19,201 bases of DNA, taken from contig JBEIFW010000053.1 of the NCBI GenBank assembly GCA_040382215.1, positions 1 through 19,201 on the forward strand. Direction: 5' to 3'. Shown here piece after piece: positions 14,057-19,201 of the stretch. The notes beneath the pieces were generated by a model. It worked only from the letters and a program-made list of their open reading frames with translations, was not told the DNA's origin and ran no database searches. This stretch comes from JBEIFW01 sp040382215. Its GTDB lineage: Bacteria > Actinomycetota > Acidimicrobiia > Acidimicrobiales > Ilumatobacteraceae. The position numbers and the translations under genes are program-made. Each line of letters starts with the position of its first letter. The stretch's first letter is position 1.

Positions 14057-14896
14057 ATGACGGATGATCCGTACGGCACGGCTGCCCGCGCCGCCGAGGT
14101 GCTTGCCGAACGGACCGGCCGAGCCCGGCACGACATCGCCGTGTGGCTCGGTTCGGGATGGGCCGACGCCGCCGAGCGGATCGGCACCGGCGTCGACGTG
14201 GCCCTGGCCGACGTTCCCGGCTTCCCGCCCACCTCCGCCGGCGGGCATCGCGCCGTGGTCCGATCGGTCGACGTCGGAGGGCTGGGCGTGCTCGTGTTCC
14301 TCGGCCGGGTCCACCTGTACGAGGGTCACGACGTGAACACCGTGGTGCACAGCGTGCGCACTGCGGCGTGCGCCGGGTGCCGGGTCGCCGTGCTCACGAA
14401 CGCTGCCGGCTACCTCCGGCGGGACTGGCGCCTCGGCTCGGCGATCCTCGTCGCCGACCAGATCAACGCCACGGGGGTCTCGCCGCTTACCGGTTCCCAC
14501 CCCCCGGCCGGTTGGGGACCGCGCTTCTGCGACATGACCACGCTCTACTCGTCACGACTGCGCGACCTCGCGCGTCGTGTCGATCCCGACCTCGCCGAAG
14601 GGGTCTACTACGGGCTGCGAGGCCCGCAGTTCGAGACCCCGGCCGAGATCCGCATGATCGGCATCGTCGGCGGGAACCTCGTCGGGATGTCGACCGTCAA
14701 CGAAGCCATCGCCGCCCACCATGCCGGGATGGAAGTGCTCGGGATCTCGTTGGCCACCAACCTCGCCGCCGGGCTCGCCGCCGGGCCCCTGTCCGGCGAG
14801 GAGGTCATCGAGGCCGGACGGGCTGCGGCGGACGCAGTCGGCGATCTCCTGCGCGGCGTCCTGGTCGAGCTGGCACACGACGGGCGCGGCCGGTGA
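14057..14896 (+). CDS. Purine nucleoside phosphorylase (trimeric PNP family)
   Basis: Predicted 279-aa cytosolic enzyme that cleaves purine nucleosides with phosphate to free base and (deoxy)ribose 1-phosphate. GSGW (32-35) with S33 and GGHRAVV bind phosphate, followed by GRVHLYEGHD, TNAAGYL, YYGLRGPQFETPAE (E193) and GMSTVNEA. SLATNLAAG carries N235. E193 and N235 have the same 42-residue spacing as Glu201/Asn243 of human PNP and mark 6-oxopurine specificity (inosine, guanosine or their 5'-methylthio forms). The methylthioadenosine phosphorylases have Asp at the latter place. ATG 14057 follows a TAGGGT box by 7 nt. The stop overlaps the GTG of the deaminase gene, which suggests that the pair deaminates and then phosphorolyses the same nucleoside. 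Confidence 0.9.
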   Translation: MTDDPYGTAARAAEVLAERTGRARHDIAVWLGSGWADAAERIGTGVDVALADVPGFPPTSAGGHRAVVRSVDVGGLGVLVFLGRVHLYEGHDVNTVVHSVRTAACAGCRVAVLTNAAGYLRRDWRLGSAILVADQINATGVSPLTGSHPPAGWGPRFCDMTTLYSSRLRDLARRVDPDLAEGVYYGLRGPQFETPAEIRMIGIVGGNLVGMSTVNEAIAAHHAGMEVLGISLATNLAAGLAAGPLSGEEVIEAGRAAADAVGDLLRGVLVELAHDGRGR

Positions 14897-16200
14897 AGGA
14901 CCTCCTCGTCGGGAACGCAATGGTCCTCACCCTGGACGGCCGGGGCGACCTCGGCGGCACCGTCATCGACGGCGGCGCCGTCGCCATCGCCGACGGCAGG
15001 ATCGCCGCAGTCGGCCCGAATGCCGACGTCGCACGGCAGTACCCGGGGCTTCCTCGGCTCGACGCCGGTGGCGGCATCGTGCTCCCAGGGCTCGTCAACA
15101 CCCACACCCACCTCGCCATGACGATGTTCCGGGGCTTCGCTGACGACGTCGACCTGCAGGCCTTCCTCGGCAAGCTGTTCCCGGCCGAGGCGGCCGTGCT
15201 CTCGCCGTCCACCGTCGGTCTCGGCGCGGCCGTGGCGGCGGCGGAGTCCCTACTCGCCGGGGTCACGAGCGCGCTCGACATGTTCTGGTACCCGGAGGCC
15301 ACCCGGGACGCGTGCGCCACCGTGGGGCTCCGGGTGCACGGCGGCCCAGTGTTCATCGGCTTCGACGGCCCCGACCTCGTCGCATTCTCCGATCGGATCG
15401 CCCGCGCCGCGACCGATGACGAGCCGCTGCCGGGTACCCGCCGCTGGCTGTTCGCCCATTCGGCGTACACGATGTCGCCGGAGCAGGTCGCCGAGACCAT
15501 TGCGCTCGCCCGATCCTGCGGCGCCCGGTTCCACATCCACGCGGCCGAGAACGCCGCCGAGGTCCGTGACGTCGTCGCCGCCACCGGACGGCGGCCGGTC
15601 GAGCTGCTCGCCGAACTCGGGGCCCTCGGCCCCGACGTGGTGCTCGCCCACGCCGTCCATCTCGACGACCACGAGATCGCTGCGATCGCGCAGACCGGCA
15701 CCGCCGTCGCGCACTGCCCGGCGTCGAATCTCAAGCTCGCGTCGGGAATCTGCCGGGTGCCCGACCTGCTCGCCGCCGGGGTTCCGGTGGGTCTCGGTAC
15801 CGACGGCACGGCGTCGAGCAACGATCTGGACCTGCTGCTCGCAACCCGCCTCGCCGCGCTGATCCACAAGCCGGCGGCGGACGACCCGACGGTGGTGCCG
15901 GCCCGCCGAGCGCTCGCCATGGCGACCCGGCAGGGCGCCGAGATCCTCGGCGTCGGCGACGAACTCGGCACGCTGGAGGTCGGCAAGCGGGGCGACCTCG
16001 TCGTCCTCCACGCCGATCGCCCGCATCTGGTCCCGAGCTACGACCCGTTTGCGACCGTCGTCTACGCCGCCGGGCGGGGCGACGTGCGCCACGTCGTGGT
16101 CGACGGCCGAATCGTGGTGGACGAAGGTCGTCTCACCACCGTCGAGGTGGTGCCGCTGCTCGACGAGTTGCGGTCGCTCGGTCGGCGCATCGCCGGCTGA
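14893..16200 (+). CDS. MTA/SAH deaminase-family amidohydrolase
   Basis: Predicted 435-aa metal-dependent amidohydrolase close to 5'-methylthioadenosine/S-adenosylhomocysteine deaminases. The composite beta domain flanks a TIM barrel. HTHLAM holds metal ligands H71 and H73. FHIHAAE gives H216 and the substrate-contacting E219, AHAVH gives H253, and GTDGTASSNDLD gives D304 as the catalytic metal Asp. HCPASNLKL is typical of the ATZ/TRZ-SAH deaminase branch. GTG 14893 overlaps the PNP stop (GTGA), so translation is coupled. It probably converts an adenosine-type nucleoside to its inosine form, which the PNP can then split. Guanine, cytosine or triazine-type substrates are alternatives within the superfamily. 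Confidence 0.87.
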   Translation: MKDLLVGNAMVLTLDGRGDLGGTVIDGGAVAIADGRIAAVGPNADVARQYPGLPRLDAGGGIVLPGLVNTHTHLAMTMFRGFADDVDLQAFLGKLFPAEAAVLSPSTVGLGAAVAAAESLLAGVTSALDMFWYPEATRDACATVGLRVHGGPVFIGFDGPDLVAFSDRIARAATDDEPLPGTRRWLFAHSAYTMSPEQVAETIALARSCGARFHIHAAENAAEVRDVVAATGRRPVELLAELGALGPDVVLAHAVHLDDHEIAAIAQTGTAVAHCPASNLKLASGICRVPDLLAAGVPVGLGTDGTASSNDLDLLLATRLAALIHKPAADDPTVVPARRALAMATRQGAEILGVGDELGTLEVGKRGDLVVLHADRPHLVPSYDPFATVVYAAGRGDVRHVVVDGRIVVDEGRLTTVEVVPLLDELRSLGRRIAG

Positions 16201-16214
16201 CGGCTGACGGCTGC
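16194..16214. repeat. 7-bp tandem repeat over the amidohydrolase stop codon
   Basis: CGGCTGA occurs at 16194-16200 and 16201-16207, followed by CGGCTGC at 16208-16214. The first copy contains the real stop codon, and the second gives a TGA in the next frame. CTGAC (16204-16208) and GTCAG (16216-16220) could pair as a weak stem between the two convergent genes, but there is no T-tract, so I do not call a terminator. Confidence 0.6.
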
Positions 16215-16216
16215 AG

Positions 16217-16911
16217 TCAGGGCACCTGCACCCGCGTCCGACGGGGCCGCCTCGGTGGTGCGATCGGTGCCGCGGTCGGTACCGGCGGCGGGAACACGAC
16301 CGTCATGCCGTCCTCGGCCGCCGGGCCCTGCTGCAGCCGCAGGACCCGTAGATCGAAGGCGCGCGGATTGTCGCCGAGGCGGCTCGCGGCGGTGGCGTAC
16401 TCGTCGGCGGCGGCCACTTCGCCTGCTGCGGCGATCCGCACGGCCAGTGCTTCACGCTCGGCCTCGACCGCCCGGGCGAGCGACCGACGGGGATTCTCGG
16501 GAAGCACCACGTCGGCGATCTCCACGGTCCGTAGGCGAAACCCCCTCCCGGCGAACGGTCCGGACAGCTCGGCGCGCATGGCCGACTCCACCTCGGAACG
16601 GCGCTCGGTGAGTTCGCTCAACGCGTGCCGGGCGACGATCCGGCGGACCGCTCCGCCCGTGAGCTTGCGCAGGGTCTGGGTGGGGCCGATTCGCTGTTCC
16701 CGCTCTCGAGGGCGCTCCACGCCAAGCGGTCGCCACAGATCACCCGCGTCGGGTGACCGGCGGTCGTGAGCACGATGATCTCCTCACGGCGCGCTCGATC
16801 GAACACCGGTTGCATCACCACGAGCAGGACGACGGCCACGACCACGACGACCGGTGCGACCACCCACGGTGGGCTCAGACCGAGGAGGAACGCAAGAGCT
16901 CCGCTCAGCAC
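16217..16911 (-). pseudogene. SPFH/band 7 (stomatin-like) protein, frameshifted
   Basis: Two reading frames on the minus strand together make one SPFH protein. From GTG 16911, an N-terminal membrane segment (PPWVVAPVVVVVAVVLLVV) leads to EEIIVLTTAGHPTRVICGDRLAW, which fits the first strands of the SPFH domain. After about 16720 that frame turns to nonsense, and another frame continues with QRIGPTQTLRKLTGG, a Glu/Ala-rich helix AVEAEREALAVRIAAAGEVAAADEYATAA, LRVLRLQQ and the usual ending MTVVFPPPVP, stopping at 16217. The total of 695 bp is not a multiple of three, and a short piece of the SPFH core (roughly ten residues or more) seems missing at the junction, so a deletion with frameshift around 16700-16740 is likely. 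It could be a true pseudogene or a sequence error. The intact family organises membranes and partner proteases. Confidence 0.6.
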
Positions 16912-16975
16912 GATTCCGGTTCCCGCCTACGGCACCCCGTGCCGTCCACCGCCCCGACACTACCGGGCTAGGCCA

Positions 16976-18010
16976 TCACCTTGGCCCGGCGTCATCCCGG
17001 GGCGTCGACCGGGCCCGGCTCGGCGCAACGCGCGGCGGCTCGCCCGGTTGCTTGGGGTACACCGGCGGCCACGGGGCATCGGGCAGTCCGGCGTCCTGGT
17101 CCCGGCGGACCAGTGCCAGCAACGGATCGAGGGACTGTGGCACGGCACCGGCCCACGGATCCCCCTCTGCGGCGAGCCGGGCCGGCACCGTCGTGAGCGT
17201 GAGTGCCTCCGGGTCGAGGCCGTCGAGCTCGTCCCACCGGAACGGCGCCGACACCTGCCCAGTCACTCGCGGCCGCACACACCACGCGCCGAACACCGTC
17301 TTGTGCGGGGCGTTCTGGTTGAAATCAACGAAGACCCGGGCCCCGCGCGCCTCTTTCCACCATTCGTCGGTGACGAGCGTCGGGTGGCGCCGGGCAAGCT
17401 CGCGCGCGAACGCCACCGCTGCGGCGCGCACGGTGATGGCGTCCCATCGCCGCTCGAGACGGACGAAGACATGGAGCCCTCGGTTCCCGGTCGTCTTGGG
17501 CAACCCGACCAGACCGAGCTCCCTGAGGAGCTCACGCGTCGCTCGTGCCGCCGCCCGCACCTCGGAGAACCGGACGCCCGGTTGGGGGTCGAGGTCGATG
17601 CGGAGCTCATCGACGTGCTCGGGGTCGTCGGCGCGAAACGCCCACGGGTGGAATCCGATGCATCCGAGATTCACCGCCCACAGCACGTGGGCCGAGTCGG
17701 CGAGCACCAGGGCGTTCGACTGCGTGCCGTTCGGTGTCGACACGATCGTGGTGCGAAGCCACGGCGGCGCGCCGGCGGGCACCCGCTTCTGGAAGAACGA
17801 GTTCCCTGCGGCTCCGTCCGGGAATCGCTGCAACATCGTCGGTCGATCGCCCAGCGCCTGCAGCAGCGGCTCGGCGACGGCGACGTAATAGCGGGCGAGA
17901 TCCGCCTTGGTTTCCCCCCGGGTGGGAAAGAACACTTTGTGCCCGTTGGTGATCGTGATCGTCCGGCCCGCAGTGTCGATCGGCAGGCCGGGTTCGGCAG
18001 ACCGGGGCAC
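16976..18010 (-). CDS. Stand-alone LigD-type polymerase (non-homologous end-joining primase-polymerase)
   Basis: Predicted 344-aa polymerase domain of the LigD/archaeo-eukaryotic primase family, which adds nucleotides to break ends during Ku-dependent end joining. Key motifs are KVFFP (25-29), K35 in TKADLARYY, MLQRFPDG (59-66) and FFQKRVP (72-78). The metal-binding pair D139/D141 is in RIDLDPQPG, KTTGNRGLHVFV contains the nucleotide-binding GNRGLH, and VFVDFNQN carries the third acidic residue. No ligase or nuclease domain is attached, as in the separate PolD proteins of mycobacteria. I chose GTG 18010, which follows a TAGTGT box by 7 nt; ATG 18046 is an in-frame alternative. No Ku or ligase gene lies in this window. 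The frameshifted SPFH gene follows after 64 bp. Confidence 0.9.
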   Translation of the reverse strand: MPRSAEPGLPIDTAGRTITITNGHKVFFPTRGETKADLARYYVAVAEPLLQALGDRPTMLQRFPDGAAGNSFFQKRVPAGAPPWLRTTIVSTPNGTQSNALVLADSAHVLWAVNLGCIGFHPWAFRADDPEHVDELRIDLDPQPGVRFSEVRAAARATRELLRELGLVGLPKTTGNRGLHVFVRLERRWDAITVRAAAVAFARELARRHPTLVTDEWWKEARGARVFVDFNQNAPHKTVFGAWCVRPRVTGQVSAPFRWDELDGLDPEALTLTTVPARLAAEGDPWAGAVPQSLDPLLALVRRDQDAGLPDAPWPPVYPKQPGEPPRVAPSRARSTPRDDAGPR

Positions 18011-18017
18011 GGCACGG

Positions 18018-18023
18018 ACACTA
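18018..18023 (-). promoter_or_regulatory. Putative leaderless -10 box of the LigD-type polymerase gene
   Basis: TAGTGT on the minus strand lies 7 nt before GTG 18010. The rest of the 181-bp divergent gap up to the DUF4397 gene shows no clear second promoter on the plus strand. Confidence 0.45.
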
Positions 18024-18177
18024 CCGAGCCCGACCGACGCGACCATCCGTCAGGAAATCCTCTGGAAGCGCATCCAGACGACCAACAACTCCGTACACCG
18101 AGCATCAGACGGAGATGACGACGCCCGCAGAACCGCTACGGGCGCAACGACCCTGATGGGCCGCATCGGCCCCGAAC

Positions 18178-18185
18178 AGAGAGGT
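18178..18185 (+). promoter_or_regulatory. Shine-Dalgarno of the DUF4397 gene
   Basis: AGAGAGGT lies 6 nt before ATG 18192. It fixes the start and places the gene among the minority here that use a ribosome binding site. Confidence 0.6.
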
Positions 18186-18191
18186 ACACCC

Positions 18192-18992
18192 ATGACCAAA
18201 CGGATTCGACGCGTCGCGGCTGCGATGACAGCGGCAGTGCTCGCCACCATCGGTTTCGGCACGACGGCACAGGCCCAACCCGCCGCATCGGTGATGCTGC
18301 TCCACGGCATCCCGGGCGCGGACGTCGACGTGGTCGTCGACGGCACCGTGGTGATCCCCGGCTTCAAGCCCGGCCAGATGCAGGACCTGAGTTCCTTCGC
18401 AGGGCAGACGTTGAAGAACGTGGAGGTGCGGGCGGCGGGAAGCCAGACCAAGCTGATCGGGCCCATCGCGTCGTTGCCGGTGCCGGCGAGCGGGAGCGCC
18501 ACCGTCGTCGCTCACCTCGACGCCGGCGGCACTCCGCGCCTCACGCCGTTCGTGAACGACTCGACGCCCCTGCCCGCTGGTCAGGGTCGCTTGACGGTCC
18601 GGCATACGGCCGCTGCGCCGGCGGTGGACATCGTGCTCGGCGCCAACCGACCATTCACCAACCTCGTGAACGGCGCGCAGGCCTCCGCCGTCCTGCCCGC
18701 CGGCCCCATCGCCGGCGCCAAGGTGGCTCCGGCCGGGGGTGCGCCGATCGCCGACGTGCCGACCGTGCAGCTCGCCGCCGGCACCAACCTCGTCGTCTAC
18801 GCAGTGGGCAGCCTGTCGGGCAACACATTCACCTTCTACACGCAGGCCATCAGTGGACTCGGCGGCGCCCCCACGGTGGTGAACACCGGCGACCTCGCCG
18901 GGGTCCCCACGACCGTGGCTCTCACGCTGCTCGCCGCGCTCGGGCTCGCCACGGTCGGCGGTGCGGTTGCCATCCGGCGCCGACCGGCCTGA
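18192..18992 (+). CDS. Exported DUF4397 cell-surface protein with sortase-like C-terminus
   Basis: Predicted 266-aa secreted protein. The signal peptide has a basic start (KRIRR), a hydrophobic core and a likely cut after AQA (26-28). Two DUF4397 repeats follow: one opening SVMLLHGIPGADVDVVVDG (about 33-125), the other RLTVRHTAAAPAVDIVLG (about 135-220). The C-terminus has VVNTG (229-233), then a hydrophobic segment (about 238-261) and RRRPA. This is the layout of a cell-wall sorting signal, with VVNTG in place of LPXTG. It lies 19 nt before a gene that starts like a sortase, so covalent anchoring by that enzyme is likely. A plain membrane anchor is the alternative. The role of DUF4397 is unknown beyond surface location. 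Confidence 0.85.
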   Translation: MTKRIRRVAAAMTAAVLATIGFGTTAQAQPAASVMLLHGIPGADVDVVVDGTVVIPGFKPGQMQDLSSFAGQTLKNVEVRAAGSQTKLIGPIASLPVPASGSATVVAHLDAGGTPRLTPFVNDSTPLPAGQGRLTVRHTAAAPAVDIVLGANRPFTNLVNGAQASAVLPAGPIAGAKVAPAGGAPIADVPTVQLAAGTNLVVYAVGSLSGNTFTFYTQAISGLGGAPTVVNTGDLAGVPTTVALTLLAALGLATVGGAVAIRRRPA

Positions 18993-19000
18993 GTCGGAAC

Positions 19001-19005
19001 GAGGA
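19001..19005 (+). promoter_or_regulatory. Shine-Dalgarno of the 3'-terminal gene
   Basis: GAGGA lies 6 nt before ATG 19012 in the 19-nt gap after the DUF4397 gene, which supports both the start and co-transcription. Confidence 0.5.
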
Positions 19006-19011
19006 CCGGAC

Positions 19012-19201
19012 ATGTCCCGTCGCCTGATCGTCTCGGCTTGCCTGCTCGGCGCCGGCACACTCGGTCTCGTCGCATGGGGAGCTCAGCGTCTCGCCACTCC
19101 GGTCACCTCGGTCGTCGCCCGCGCCGCTACGGCGGCGGCGACGACCGTTGCAGGGCCGGTCGAGACCGGGTCGGCCGACGCAGCACCACCGCCCTTGGTC
19201 G
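19012..19201 (+). CDS. Probable class F sortase, N-terminal part (cut by window end)
   Basis: Only 63 residues are visible and the frame stays open to the edge. It begins MSRRLIVSACLLGAGTLGLV, a basic start plus one hydrophobic segment (about 5-22), then an Ala/Thr/Val-rich linker ending in APPPLV. This is how actinobacterial class E/F sortases begin before the catalytic domain, and such sortases often follow a DUF4397 gene. No catalytic residue is visible, so the call rests on N-terminal layout and gene context. Another anchored exported protein would also fit. Confidence 0.45.
   Translation, partial: MSRRLIVSACLLGAGTLGLVAWGAQRLATPVTSVVARAATAAATTVAGPVETGSADAAPPPLV

Noticed and set aside
14057..14896. 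Call as methylthioadenosine phosphorylase
   Set aside because: The base-binding residue is Asn (N235 in SLATNLAAG), typical of 6-oxopurine PNPs; MTA phosphorylases have Asp there.
16204..16220. Rho-independent terminator between the convergent amidohydrolase and SPFH genes
   Set aside because: The CTGAC/GTCAG stem is only 5 bp and no T-tract follows on either strand.
18047..18191. ECF-sigma promoter in front of the DUF4397 gene
   Set aside because: GGAA-type -35 candidates exist near 18053 and 18064, but no matching CGTC/CGTT element lies at the right spacing.

Overview
The window is high-GC bacterial chromosome with genes packed almost without gaps. I place it in the Actinomycetota, most likely an Acidimicrobiia-type lineage. 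The grounds are the high GC, frequent GTG starts, a radA-disA pair, an actinobacterial-style branched-chain 2-oxoacid dehydrogenase, a DUF4397 protein followed by a probable class F sortase, and many genes whose start codon lies 6-8 nt after a TANNNT box (leaderless architecture). The lineage is inference from gene content. I saw no phage, transposon, CRISPR, tRNA or rRNA, and no gene-free stretch over 300 bases. The window opens with a run of 14 C that looks like a contig edge.

Left part (1-3834). A PLP-dependent ornithine/lysine-type decarboxylase (minus) is divergent from a two-gene unit (plus) of an Lrp/AsnC regulator and an MpaB-family oxygenase. The 204-bp divergent region holds tandem dyad repeats that look like the regulator's operator. 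The MpaB gene overlaps, tail to tail, an AI-2E-family membrane protein.

Operon 8888-2734 (minus, six genes). An alpha/beta hydrolase is followed by E1-alpha, E1-beta and E2 of a branched-chain 2-oxoacid dehydrogenase, then a degenerate E3-like protein, then the AI-2E-family protein. Junctions are ATGA/GTGA overlaps or gaps of 3-8 nt. The E3-like protein keeps the dihydrolipoamide dehydrogenase fold order but has lost the redox disulfide, the FAD-contacting Asp and the C-terminal His-Glu pair. It looks like a dead E3 kept beside a complete E1-E2, and is the most unusual gene here.

Block 14032-8951 (minus). An SDR oxidoreductase, a membrane-anchored beta-helix protein with polysaccharide lyase family 6 features, radA (DNA repair) and disA (c-di-AMP synthase). 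radA and disA each have their own putative leaderless promoter.

Block 14057-16200 (plus). A purine nucleoside phosphorylase is translationally coupled to an MTA/SAH deaminase-family amidohydrolase, which suggests nucleoside or methylthioadenosine salvage by deamination then phosphorolysis. Its promoter overlaps that of the divergent SDR gene: only 24 bp separate the two start codons, and the two -10 boxes share a TA step.

Right part (16217-19201). A frameshifted SPFH/band 7 gene and a stand-alone LigD-type polymerase (both minus), then a plus-strand cell-surface pair: an exported DUF4397 protein with a possible non-LPXTG sorting signal and a truncated gene that starts like a class F sortase.
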